A stretch of DNA of 64,000 nucleotides, taken from JABMQB01 sp963666575 (GTDB lineage Bacteria > Bacteroidota > Bacteroidia > Bacteroidales > Prolixibacteraceae). Where the stretch lies: the NCBI GenBank assembly GCA_963666575.2, contig CAXXYG010000007.1, positions 1-64,000 of the forward strand. The letters run 5' to 3'. The notes below the pieces were generated by a model. The model worked only from the letters and a program-made list of their open reading frames with translations, made no database searches and was not told the DNA's origin. Position numbers and translations under genes: made by a program. Shown one piece after another: positions 24,913-33,609 of this stretch; position 1 is the first letter of the stretch; every line of letters begins with the position of its first letter.

Positions 24913-26229
24913 ATGAATAAACACATTTATCACATCAGCATTTTATTAATCCTAACTGTTTTAGTTACAACTATTTCAAATTCTTTTGCTCAAAGCAGTA
25001 ACAATGAAGTTATACCAATTGACAAATCAAGATTTAGCAACGAAATTGTTGCCGATTCTGTTTTAAATCAATGGCAGACACTTTTTAAATTTTCATGTGA
25101 AGAAATTCTGTATAATTGGTGGAATACAATACCCGGCCTGCAGGATAAAAATGGAAAAACTGACAAAATTGATTTCATTGATTTTGGGTATTTGGAAAAT
25201 AACAATAAAAAGGCAGAATTTGGCAAGGAAACAAAAGGTGGTATTCGGTATGCTGCAGAGTATGCTTATACCCTGGCAGTATTAATATTTACGGATTCAT
25301 ATGAGTCAATAATGATTGATTTGCCGAAATCTGAAATTATTCAACGTACAACACTGATCATTAAATCGCTTGCTAAGGATCATAAAATAAATGGAGGAAT
25401 AAATCATCCCTGGGGTGATCAGTGGCAGTCAGCGCAATGGGCAGGGAAAGTTGCTGTTGCCGGATGGCTAATGTGGGAATATCTTGATAAAGAAGACAAA
25501 AACAATGTAACCCGAATGATGGAATATGAGGCGAATCGCTTTTTGAACCATAAACCTCCTTATGCTAATGGGCTTTATATGTTTAATACAAATGCCGAAG
25601 AAGTTGGGTGGGATGCTACAGCATTGCAAATTACTTGCGCCATGCTTCCCAATCATAGTAATTATAATGCTTGGTTAGAGAAATCTTATGAATACAGGCT
25701 TGCTGCTGTGGCTATGCCTACCGATTTAGAAAATGAAACGTTGGTCGAAGGTAAAAAGGTTAAAGACTGGGTTTCAGGTTACAATATGGATACGCTGGGA
25801 GCAGTTGGAAATCACTATGCTTATCCCAATCCGGATTATATGGCAGCCACCCTGCGTCATTCTATTGAAGGGGCATTGTACATACTATTAGGAGGACAAA
25901 CCATTCCTTTTGTCAATACATTTAATTGCTCCCGTATTTATGGAAACTTTAACAATTATGCCTGGCACGGTGAAAGCACCATTTATAAAAAAGACGGTAC
26001 TATTTATTGGCCAATTGGCATTGAAAAAGGCAGGAGGTTTGAATTAATTAAATATAGTTTAATTGATCTTGGAGCACAGATTCTTGGATTTGATGAGTCA
26101 TGCTCAGTAAAAGGGGAATACTGGGAGAAAATACATCTTGCAGAAGCGATTAAGTTGAAACGAACAGAGTATTTATCCGCAAATGGCTATCTCTTTAAAT
26201 GGATTCAGTATTCTAGTAAAAATAAATGA
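24913..26229 (+). CDS. Cassette 3: exported protein of unknown function (438 aa)
   Basis: Signal peptide 1-26 (ending NSFAQ). The mature part is rich in Trp/Tyr and helical. The segment GDQWQSAQWAGKVAVAGWLMWEYL (about residues 167-190) and the later TLRHSIEGALYILLGGQTIPF look like helices of an (alpha/alpha) toroid as in heparinase- or lyase-type carbohydrate enzymes. I cannot assign a family. Acts outside the cytoplasm. Sits alone in its cassette, 52 nt after the R' core of site B. Confidence 0.75.
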   Translation: MNKHIYHISILLILTVLVTTISNSFAQSSNNEVIPIDKSRFSNEIVADSVLNQWQTLFKFSCEEILYNWWNTIPGLQDKNGKTDKIDFIDFGYLENNNKKAEFGKETKGGIRYAAEYAYTLAVLIFTDSYESIMIDLPKSEIIQRTTLIIKSLAKDHKINGGINHPWGDQWQSAQWAGKVAVAGWLMWEYLDKEDKNNVTRMMEYEANRFLNHKPPYANGLYMFNTNAEEVGWDATALQITCAMLPNHSNYNAWLEKSYEYRLAAVAMPTDLENETLVEGKKVKDWVSGYNMDTLGAVGNHYAYPNPDYMAATLRHSIEGALYILLGGQTIPFVNTFNCSRIYGNFNNYAWHGESTIYKKDGTIYWPIGIEKGRRFELIKYSLIDLGAQILGFDESCSVKGEYWEKIHLAEAIKLKRTEYLSANGYLFKWIQYSSKNK

Positions 26230-26250
26230 TAACATTGAAATGTGCACTGG

Positions 26251-26380
26251 TTAAAACAAGTGGTATAAGTCATGGCTGGGTTTGTGCGGATTCGACACGA
26301 TCGAATCTTGTCCCAACCTCAGTTTCGGTCGGACACTCAGACTCTCGTCTGACCGCCACAACCTCATACCACCGTTAGGC
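26251..26380 (+). repeat. attC site C (diverged)
   Basis: L'' GTGGTAT 26260-26266 pairs with L' ATACCAC 26366-26372; R' GTTAGGC 26374-26380 is canonical. The R'' box is weak (TAAAAC near 26252) and does not complement the start of its own cassette well, so this site is the least certain of the four. Confidence 0.6.
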
Positions 26381-26418
26381 ATAATGCAAAGAAACAAAAC
26401 AAATTACCTTATAAAATC

Positions 26419-27459
26419 ATGAAAAAACTAATCTTAATTTCTTTAATTCTTTTTCCATTCTTGGTATATGCAAATCCAATTTGGCTTGGTGTTAGTATCT
26501 CCGAAGTTTATTTTAGCAATTCAGGAGAATGGACAATAGAAATTGATAATGTAAATATGTCCTCTGTCAGCTATTTAGATAGTTTGGTCATTGAATGCAA
26601 TTCAGGTTTTTCGACCATCACAACTTTTGACACTACTGATTTTATTGTTATTACGAACGAAAATTTAAAAAACCCAATTACAATTAATAAAAATGACGAT
26701 TGTATTAAACTTTTCTCATATTCATACGGTACATTTAAAATAGATAGTATATGTATTGGTGAGAATGATGATTCATATCTAAAAAATATCGAATTGGGAC
26801 AATCTGTTGCAAGATTATATGGATATGGTCCTTTCTATAAAGACAATAGTCCAACTATTGGATATCAAAATGATTTGGAAGGATCAAAAGGAAAGATATA
26901 TGGATATTTTTACGACACAAATGGAGAAACCATTGCGAATAAATATTTTTTTATTGATGAAGGATATGCTACGACTATACTTCAGGAGCAAGGATTTGCA
27001 GGTAATATAATGATAGATGAAAATGGTTTTTATTGTGCTGAGATTTCATCAAGAAGTTATTCAATTAAAGAAAGACTTATATATGTTTCTTCGACTGAAC
27101 ATGAGATGATGCAATTTCAACCTATAAACTTTGATTTAAATGAGAATGACAGTATAAACATTGATTTTAATAAAATCATAACATCAACTAAAAGATTAAA
27201 TATTAATAAAGTTCTACTAAGTAATTTCCCCAATCCTGCAAGTGACCATACCTATTTTATATTTGACCTAAACGGATTTAAGGCTTCATCATTATTAATA
27301 ACTATTTATAACTTAAATGGTAAAATAATAGATTCATTTATTCCAGACACGTCGCAGTACTATTGGAATTGCAGTAATCTGCCTCGAGGTACTTATCTAT
27401 GTACTTTGAGTACAAAAAACCAGACAATTGGAGTGAATAAATTTCAAATTGCAAAATGA
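26419..27459 (+). CDS. Cassette 4, gene 1: exported protein with type IX secretion sorting domain (346 aa)
   Basis: Signal peptide 1-18 (ending VYA). The C-terminal ~75 residues form a type A T9SS sorting domain: VLLSNFPNPASDHTYFIF, ITIYNLNGKII and the closing LPRGTYLCTLSTKNQ ... VNKFQIAK strands. The middle part (beta-rich, carboxypeptidase-regulatory-like segment around GKIYGYFYDTNGETIANKYFF) is otherwise unassigned. The protein should be exported by Sec, passed through T9SS and anchored or released at the surface. Its stop overlaps the next start by 4 nt (ATGA at 27456). Confidence 0.85.
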   Translation: MKKLILISLILFPFLVYANPIWLGVSISEVYFSNSGEWTIEIDNVNMSSVSYLDSLVIECNSGFSTITTFDTTDFIVITNENLKNPITINKNDDCIKLFSYSYGTFKIDSICIGENDDSYLKNIELGQSVARLYGYGPFYKDNSPTIGYQNDLEGSKGKIYGYFYDTNGETIANKYFFIDEGYATTILQEQGFAGNIMIDENGFYCAEISSRSYSIKERLIYVSSTEHEMMQFQPINFDLNENDSINIDFNKIITSTKRLNINKVLLSNFPNPASDHTYFIFDLNGFKASSLLITIYNLNGKIIDSFIPDTSQYYWNCSNLPRGTYLCTLSTKNQTIGVNKFQIAK

Positions 27460-28022
27460 TTAAATCATTACAAATACTGTTAATACTGTTATTTGTTTTG
27501 GGGGGTAATATATGCTATTCTCAAGAGACTTTTTCATTTGAGAAAGAAGATATCACTTTTGAGTTAAAAGATAAAAGATTTATTATTCAAGGATTGTACT
27601 ATTTTAATTCAGAAACTGAAAAGATGTACTCAATTTTATACCCATTTCCAACAGAAAGTATTTATAGTAGTCCATCTAAAATTAATGTAAAATATCTTGA
27701 TTCTGGAGAATCCATCATATATAAAAAAAAGAGAGATTCTTCATCGATAGTTTTTAAAGCATTGATAAAAAAAGAAAATCCAATAATGATATCATATCAG
27801 CAGCAGCTAAAATCAAACAAGGCAAAATACATTTTAAAATCGACTAACTATTGGAATAAACCTTTGGAACGAGTAAATTATAAATTAATAACAGAATTGG
27901 ATTTTGTAATTAATAATTTCTCGATACCTCCTGATAAAGAAATTATACTTGAAAACAAAAAGATATATTTATGGCAAAGAGAGAATTTTATGCCAACAAA
28001 AGACTTTGAAATTGAATTCTAG
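27456..28022 (+). CDS. Cassette 4, gene 2: small exported protein of unknown function (188 aa)
   Basis: Signal peptide 1-23 (ending CYSQ). The mature 165 residues are beta-rich with no recognised domain. Translationally coupled by a 4-nt overlap to the T9SS-sorted protein in the same cassette, so the two probably work together. Its stop is 12 nt before attC site D. Confidence 0.7.
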   Translation: MIKSLQILLILLFVLGGNICYSQETFSFEKEDITFELKDKRFIIQGLYYFNSETEKMYSILYPFPTESIYSSPSKINVKYLDSGESIIYKKKRDSSSIVFKALIKKENPIMISYQQQLKSNKAKYILKSTNYWNKPLERVNYKLITELDFVINNFSIPPDKEIILENKKIYLWQRENFMPTKDFEIEF

Positions 28023-28033
28023 AATTATAGCAC

Positions 28034-28168
28034 TATGCCTGACAGATTGCATATTTTAGAGCGGTTTCAGTGCGGCAATCAACGGCGTATTCTCGCATCG
28101 CCGTTCATATCCTCACGGACAGGAACACTCTCCGAAATCCGCTCTGCAACATGCACAAACCGTTAGGT
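28034..28168 (+). repeat. attC site D (last in the array)
   Basis: R'' region TATGCCTGAC 28034-28043 complements GTTAGGCATA at the start of cassette 4 with one G-T-type mismatch. L'' TTGCAT 28047-28052, L' ATGCA 28151-28155, R' GTTAGGT 28162-28168. The central arm nearly repeats site A. No later site closes a fifth cassette, so the array probably ends here. Confidence 0.8.
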
Positions 28169-28347
28169 AAAAAGTTGCCGGATTATTATGCCAAATTCAA
28201 AATGGAAGTGAAAGCCGTTTAAAAATTTAGTTTTAAAGGTATTAATGGGGAGTTGAGTAGGATAATGAATGCAACGTATTCAATAAAATAAGAAAGCATC
28301 AAATCAGACAACACAGATCATAAATAATTGACTTAAATAATAATAAA

Positions 28348-29558
28348 ATGAAAAACCTGGCTGTTTTACTCACACTGATTATTGTCTTATTTTCATGCAA
28401 ACAAAAAAAGGAATTAGGTAATATTGTTGACCTTACCTCAATCGCTGAACCCAATGTCACCAATTTATCGGAACTGGGATCAGAAATATCGTACATCCCG
28501 CTCGAAACAAATGCGGGTTACATAGTGCAACAAATTGACAAGTTGATTTATGAAGGCGGTCCTATTTTATTTTAGGATCAATAAATAGTAACAACGAAGT
28601 GCGCGATAAGGATGCTCCCCCGCCACCTCCAATGATGCCAACAAGGTCTCTATACCGGTTCTCGAAAAATGGAGAATTTATTTGCCAAATAGGCCGCAAT
28701 GGGAGAGGACCTTCTGAATACATATTCATTCATGATTTTTTGTACAATAAAAGCAACAATACAATAGATGTTTTTTTTCCTAACGACATCAAAGAATTTA
28801 CGTTGGATGGAATATGGAAAAAAAATACAACTATTGAATACAACGAGGTGGCTTCGTTAGGTTATACCAACAATCAGATTCTTGGATTTATCACTAATGC
28901 AGAAGGTCAAAACAAGTATAGCTTTGTCCTAATCGATGCAAACGGTCAGATTACAAAAAAGTATAAAAACAAGTATAAATTTAATATTTCAACGGGTGCT
29001 ATTTATTTCCGGTCTGAGTGTATATTTTATCAGTACGACGAAATTTTGCATTGTAAGGAACTTAATTCCGATACTATTTTTTCTTTTGATAACGGCGCTT
29101 TTATACCCAAATACATTTTAAAACAGGGTGAAGCTAAATATACAACTGATTTGAGGGAAAAAGGTATTTCTGCGAAGCTCGATAAATTTATTATCCAAAA
29201 AAAAATCTTTGAATCAGAAAATTATCTTTTTTATCAGTACGGATTGAAACAGAGGGACAACTGTCTTATTCAAAATAAATCAGATGGGACTCAATATTTA
29301 ATGGATAACGAGACAGGCCTGGTAAATGATATGGACAATGGCCCCAACTTTAAAATTCAAAACACCGAAACCGTCGATGGCACTGAATACATGGTTTCCT
29401 GGATTGATGCCTTTGAACTCAAAGCCCATGTTGCATCCAACGAATTTAAAAACTCCACCCCCAAATACCCTGAAAAGAAAAAAGAACTGGAACAACTGGC
29501 CAATGGTTTGGATGAAAATGACAACCCGGTTCTGATGCTTGTAAAATTGAAAGAATGA
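28348..29558 (+). pseudogene. 6-bladed beta-propeller lipoprotein, frameshifted
   Basis: An N-terminal lipoprotein signal (lipobox VLFSC, Cys17) is followed by the family opening GSEISYIPLET and IDKLIYEGG. The frame then ends at a TAG at 28573. The other frame continues without loss of sense as YFILGSINSNNEVRDKD and through FSKNGEFICQIGRNGRGPSEY to the stop at 29558. Adding one C near 28558-28563 restores one ~403-aa protein of the Bacteroidota 6-bladed propeller family (surface lipoproteins of unknown ligand). The rest of the gene shows no other damage, which fits a very recent mutation or an assembly indel. Confidence 0.78.
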
Positions 29559-29650
29559 AAAGTATGACATTTTAAGTGTTCATAAAGATTGAATAACTCA
29601 GCTATTCTGTATGTAGTGGTTAAAAGTAAAATTGGTAAAAACCCAAAATC

Positions 29651-30118
29651 ATGGAATATTGTAAATGTTTTTTATTTTTATTAATCATATTAGTAACTAA
29701 TTCATGTGATAAATTCAAATATCCAGACATGGATTTATCAGTAAATGAACTGTATGATTATTGTTCTACCGATGGGAAACATCCCTGCCTGATGCCATTA
29801 AATAATGAAGGCGATTTTGTAACGGTTATTGGTTATTATAGGATAACAAACCATGGTTATGCTATTTCCAGTGACAAATTTATGTTTTATGATGCTCCTG
29901 AAGTCGGAAGTATTAATACTGAAATAACTATACTGGGGGACGGACAATCGGTATTTGACAAAATAAGCGGCTTTATAAGAAGGAATAGTGCGGGAGGACA
30001 TGTTAAATTAAAAGTAAGCGGAATAATTATTGGGCATGACTTAGCAACAAATGGTTCTTGTAGCCGAGGAGTGTTTCTTGAGATAGATGGGCCTGATGCT
30101 GTTCGTTTGGATGAATAG
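29651..30118 (+). CDS. Small lipoprotein, OB-fold-like
   Basis: 155 aa. Lipobox LVTNSC puts the acylated Cys at residue 19. The mature part has alternating strands (VTVIGYYRITNHGYAISSDKFMFYD ... HVKLKVSGIIIGHD) that could form an OB-like barrel, with three further Cys. No named family recognised. Lies 92 nt after the propeller gene. Confidence 0.6.
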   Translation: MEYCKCFLFLLIILVTNSCDKFKYPDMDLSVNELYDYCSTDGKHPCLMPLNNEGDFVTVIGYYRITNHGYAISSDKFMFYDAPEVGSINTEITILGDGQSVFDKISGFIRRNSAGGHVKLKVSGIIIGHDLATNGSCSRGVFLEIDGPDAVRLDE

Positions 30119-30269
30119 GAATATAAAATGTTGGGCAGTTAACTTTGATTTTTTAGACAAACCGCTGGTGTGCTTCATCATAAAACTATAAACAGGTATC
30201 AAATTTCCATGAGTGTTTTTTGCAGTTTTGTTATCTTACGATTCAAATGAAAAAAGATAGGATTTAACT

Positions 30270-31043
30270 ATGGAGAGCCTTATTAAACTCAACAAAAATA
30301 ACATAGCCGATGAACATATTTGTTGTGCTATTTCCGATAAAAAATGTAAAGAAAGTTATGAAGCCAAAAAAGATTGGCTGAAAAAAGAGTTTGATAATGG
30401 GTATGTTTTTCGGCGGATAAATGCCCGCGCCAAAGTTTTTATAGAGTATGGCCCGGCTGAGAATGGATGGGTGCCGGTTGAGGCTCCAAATTACATTTTG
30501 GTTAATTGTTTTTGGGTTTCGGGTAAATACAAGGGGAATGGGTACGGCAAAGAATTGCTAAAACTGGCACTGGAAGATGCAAAAAATCAAGGAAAAAATG
30601 GTTTGGTAACCGTTGTAGGTACCAAAAAGTTTCATTTTATGAGTGATACAAAATGGCTGTTACGGCAAGGATTTGAAACAACCGAACAACTTCCAACTGG
30701 ATTTAGCCTGTTGACAAAACAGATAAATCCAAATGCCAAAAATCCTCAATTTAAAGAATCAGTTAAAAACGGTGAATGTCTCCATAAAAAAGGATTGGTT
30801 GCCTATTATTCTAACCGTTGCCCATTTTCGGAATACCATGTAACAACCTCGTTGATAGAAACTGCCGGAAAAAGAAAAATGCCATTAAAGATAATCAAAC
30901 TGGAAAATGTGGAACAAGCTCAAAATGCCCCTTCACCGGCAACTATTTTCAGCTTGTTTTATAACGGACAATTTATTACAACCGATATAAGTGTATGTAT
31001 GGACAGCCGGTTTGATAAGGTTATGGATAAGGCATTAAAATGA
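30270..31043 (+). CDS. GNAT N-acetyltransferase with C-terminal YoaP-like domain
   Basis: 257 aa. A GNAT domain covers about 60-150 (YILVNCFWVSGKYKGNGYGKELLKLAL: the Q/RxxGxG/A-type acetyl-CoA loop is KGNGYG). It is followed by a YoaP-like thioredoxin-type domain (about 165-250) with YYSNRCPFSEYH, whose single Cys-Pro-Phe motif resembles glutaredoxin-like active sites. The two-domain layout is that of Bacillus YoaP. Acetyl acceptor unknown. Confidence 0.82.
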   Translation: MESLIKLNKNNIADEHICCAISDKKCKESYEAKKDWLKKEFDNGYVFRRINARAKVFIEYGPAENGWVPVEAPNYILVNCFWVSGKYKGNGYGKELLKLALEDAKNQGKNGLVTVVGTKKFHFMSDTKWLLRQGFETTEQLPTGFSLLTKQINPNAKNPQFKESVKNGECLHKKGLVAYYSNRCPFSEYHVTTSLIETAGKRKMPLKIIKLENVEQAQNAPSPATIFSLFYNGQFITTDISVCMDSRFDKVMDKALK

Positions 31044-31209
31044 TTGCCCGGCATTGTCCACAATATCTTACTGTTTTATTCAACCGAAGGCTAACTGAAT
31101 CAAAACTAATTAATAGGGTAACTTTTTATCAATATATTTTTTTGATTTGAGTCCTGTTGGCTATTTTAGTAGTTGAAAAGTTATATAGGTAGCTCAAAAG
31201 TTTAAGTAA

Positions 31210-31884
31210 ATGGGATACTACATTGATTTAGAGAAAATTTCACTCGATGAGTATAGTGTTAAATTAGAATCGGCTTACTTACCGCCAAGTAGAAAAATTC
31301 TTAAAGAAAGGGCAGCCGAACGGTTTAATTACTTTAAGAGTACCGGGCTTACAAATGTTCAGGAATTACTACAAACCCTAAAGAAAAAGGATAAATTTAT
31401 TGAATTGTCAAAAGCTGATTGTTTATCGGGTGATTATTTGACAATCCTGTTAAGAGAATTAAATAGTACCCTTCCGAAACCAAATAAAATTAGCGGTTTT
31501 CAAGGCATTTCGCCTGATTCCGTTTTGCGGCTGGAAAAGATTGGAATTAAAAATACACGGCAACTATTTGAAAAGGTAACCGATTCGAAACAGAGAAAAG
31601 AACTTTCAAAACTAACAGGTATAGAAGAATTGGTAGTTATAGAATTAACCAAATTAGCAGATTTGTCGCGGATAAAATGGGTAGGGGTAACTTTTGCCCG
31701 AATGCTTTACGAGCTGGGTTTCGATACAGTTGCCAAAGCGTCAAATGCCGATCCTGTTGACTTACACAAACAGATTAATCAGATCAGTAAAGAAAAAAAA
31801 TTATACAAAGGGCAAATTGGGCTAAATGACATCAGGATATTTGTTAATGCAGCTAAAGATGTACCTTTAGACATAGAATATTAG
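31210..31884 (+). CDS. DUF4332 protein (helix-hairpin-helix-like)
   Basis: 224 aa, no signal or membrane segment. Two helix-hairpin-helix-type repeats: FQGISPDSVLRLEKIGIKNTRQLFE and IKWVGVTFARMLYELGFDTVAKASNADP. The second is the typical DUF4332 sequence, a family related to DNA-binding hairpin domains. Function unknown; possible nucleic-acid binding is inference from the fold. Confidence 0.75.
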   Translation: MGYYIDLEKISLDEYSVKLESAYLPPSRKILKERAAERFNYFKSTGLTNVQELLQTLKKKDKFIELSKADCLSGDYLTILLRELNSTLPKPNKISGFQGISPDSVLRLEKIGIKNTRQLFEKVTDSKQRKELSKLTGIEELVVIELTKLADLSRIKWVGVTFARMLYELGFDTVAKASNADPVDLHKQINQISKEKKLYKGQIGLNDIRIFVNAAKDVPLDIEY

Positions 31885-31970
31885 CAACCTTTAAATAGAA
31901 ACGGTGAGAGGCAGAAACTATTTTACCGGATTTAGAAGGTTGGAAACAATAATTACAATATAAATGATTG

Positions 31971-32354
31971 ATGATGGACAAAATACCTGAGATTAAAACT
32001 GATGTTACTTTGATTTCGTACTGTGGATTTTATTGTGGTGCCTGCCCAAAATATTTAAAAGGCGAATGTTTGGGATGTAAAGGTGATAATCCAAAATGTG
32101 CAGTAGGATATTCGGCATGTAAAGTGAAGCCTTGCTGTATTACAAATGAGTTTAACACGTGTGCCGATTGTAATAGTTATGATTCGGTAAAAGAATGTAA
32201 AATATACAATCCACTGATGATCCGTTTTGGGCAATTTATTACGCGGACAAACCGTAGAAAAGGAATAGAAAAAATTAAGGAAATAGGGGAGGCCGAATAT
32301 ATAAAATATATGATTGATAAAAATTGGGTAACCATAAAAACAGGGAAACGATAA
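31971..32354 (+). CDS. DUF3795 cysteine-rich protein
   Basis: 127 aa from ATG 31971 (a second ATG follows directly; an in-frame TTG precedes). The N-terminal half holds 13 Cys in the DUF3795 pattern (SYCGFYCGACPKYLKGECLG ... CKVKPCCI ... CADCNSY), which suggests metal or iron-sulfur binding. Function unknown. A second, more distant member lies at 44231-44683. Confidence 0.82.
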   Translation: MMDKIPEIKTDVTLISYCGFYCGACPKYLKGECLGCKGDNPKCAVGYSACKVKPCCITNEFNTCADCNSYDSVKECKIYNPLMIRFGQFITRTNRRKGIEKIKEIGEAEYIKYMIDKNWVTIKTGKR

Positions 32355-32397
32355 AACTTTTTTATACACCATTCTAAATCAAGTAAAAACTGCATAA

Positions 32398-33357
32398 ATG
32401 AAAAAAGTAGGTAAAAAGATTATTTATAGTATTATTTCCTTGGTTGTAGCCTTTTTTATTTTAGGTGTTGTTTTAGCGTTTTTACCAATTGAATCAATCG
32501 TAAAAAATAATGCTGTTTCGGTGGAGGAAGCAGCAACTTTAAGGCAGAATTTTGTTGGAGCGCATCACCTGTTTACAACAACCGATGGAGAAACCCTGTT
32601 TTTGCGTAGGTGGAATCCCGACACGATAGTAACTGCCAAAAAAGATCTGGCTGTTTTGATTTTACATGGTATTACTGCGCATAGTGGCGCATACCCGGTG
32701 GCAGGTAAAATTATTGCAAAAGGAGGTTATACAACCTTTGGATTGGATTATAGAGGACATGGTTTATCGGGAGGGAACAGGGCTGATAGCCAAAGCAAAA
32801 AACGCTGGATTGCCGATTTGACCGAAGCGGTTAGTTACATCAAAGGGCTTGGTTATTCAAAAGTGATTATCATGGGGCACAGCCTTGGAGTAGCTGCTGC
32901 ATTATATACCACCATAGCTGTTCCTGATGAGGTTGCAGGGTTAATGTTGCTTTCTGGCGGTTATGAAGGTAAAGAACGCGAATCAACGCCCATTCCATTT
33001 TTTCAAAAAGCGAAAATTCTGGCCAGTTCTATTTTTCGCCCTTCAAAACAAGTGGTTGAATATTACCGCGAAGACATGACCGGAGCTAACGACCCGTTAT
33101 TTAATTTTAGATATACGCTTCGTTTTTTGACGATGATGGATGTATCAGAACTGATTCTTCCCGGCTATTTGAATATTCCGGTGTTGGTAGCGGTAGGTGA
33201 TAAAGATGAATTATTTGAAATTGAATCGGTAAAAGATGTATATAATGATGTGCCGGGCGACAAAAAAGAATTTTTAGTTATGAAAGACACCTATCATGCT
33301 GTGTTCCCCGATAAAAGTTGGGATCAATTGGTCGTGTGGCTAGATAACAATTTTTGA
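32398..33357 (+). CDS. Membrane-anchored alpha/beta-hydrolase (monoacylglycerol-lipase-like)
   Basis: 319 aa. An N-terminal membrane anchor (residues 8-28) is followed by the hydrolase core. HGITAHSG forms the oxyanion region, LDYRGHGLSGG and the nucleophile elbow GHSLG lie near 160-164, VGDKDELF holds the acid, and TYHAVFPD the catalytic His. The RGHGxS pattern is characteristic of serine aminopeptidase S33/monoacylglycerol lipases. Probably acts on lipid esters at the inner membrane. Lies 43 nt after the DUF3795 gene. Confidence 0.83.
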   Translation: MKKVGKKIIYSIISLVVAFFILGVVLAFLPIESIVKNNAVSVEEAATLRQNFVGAHHLFTTTDGETLFLRRWNPDTIVTAKKDLAVLILHGITAHSGAYPVAGKIIAKGGYTTFGLDYRGHGLSGGNRADSQSKKRWIADLTEAVSYIKGLGYSKVIIMGHSLGVAAALYTTIAVPDEVAGLMLLSGGYEGKERESTPIPFFQKAKILASSIFRPSKQVVEYYREDMTGANDPLFNFRYTLRFLTMMDVSELILPGYLNIPVLVAVGDKDELFEIESVKDVYNDVPGDKKEFLVMKDTYHAVFPDKSWDQLVVWLDNNF

Positions 33358-33409
33358 GGTTTTAAATTATTGCAATCTTTTTAATTAATCAAGGTGTTAA
33401 GCTCAAAAA

Positions 33410-33435
33410 AAAGGGAACCCCTCTGGATTCCCTTT
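33410..33435. terminator. Intrinsic terminator
   Basis: AAAGGGAA / TTCCCTTT inverted repeat (8 bp, extended by an inner CC/GG) preceded by an A-run and followed by AAATT. It sits between the convergent lipase and jelly-roll genes. Confidence 0.65.
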
Positions 33436-33609
33436 AAATTGATTCGACTAAACTAAGTGAAAAAAAACGTATAAGTTGGGTATTACAGCCAGCTACCAAT
33501 TTAAACGAAAAAATTAATTAGCGGAATAATACTTGTTTTCTGAACATTGTTTTTTTTTTGTAATACCGTATTCTTACAGCTTTTTTTTATTTTTATAACT
33601 TGTTGATTA

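Larger units (their letters stand above)
22460..28168 (+). mobile_element. Integron gene-cassette array without integrase in view (CALIN-like)
   Basis: Four sites of ~130-150 bp (sites A-D) plus one degenerate 68-bp site separate + strand genes. Each site ends in a GTTAG core (GTTAGGY at B-D) and begins with a CTAAC-like box (CTAAC in A and B, CTGAC in D, weak in C). Inner boxes pair as well: TGTAA/TTACA in A and B, GTGGTAT/ATACCAC in C, TGCAT/ATGCA in D. Decisively, the first bases of a cassette are complementary to the 5' end of the site that closes the same cassette: GTTAGTGGCA at 22523 with TGCCACTAAC at 23490; GTTAGCGGC with GCCGCTAAC; GTTAGGCATA with TATGCCTGAC. This is the footprint of circular cassette excision/insertion. 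Cassettes: 22524-23631, 23632-24855, 24856-26374, 26375-28162. No tyrosine recombinase IntI is present in the window. Confidence 0.8.

Noticed and set aside
28165..30269. A fifth integron cassette containing the lipoprotein genes
   Set aside because: No attC-like site with complementarity to the sequence after site D was found downstream.
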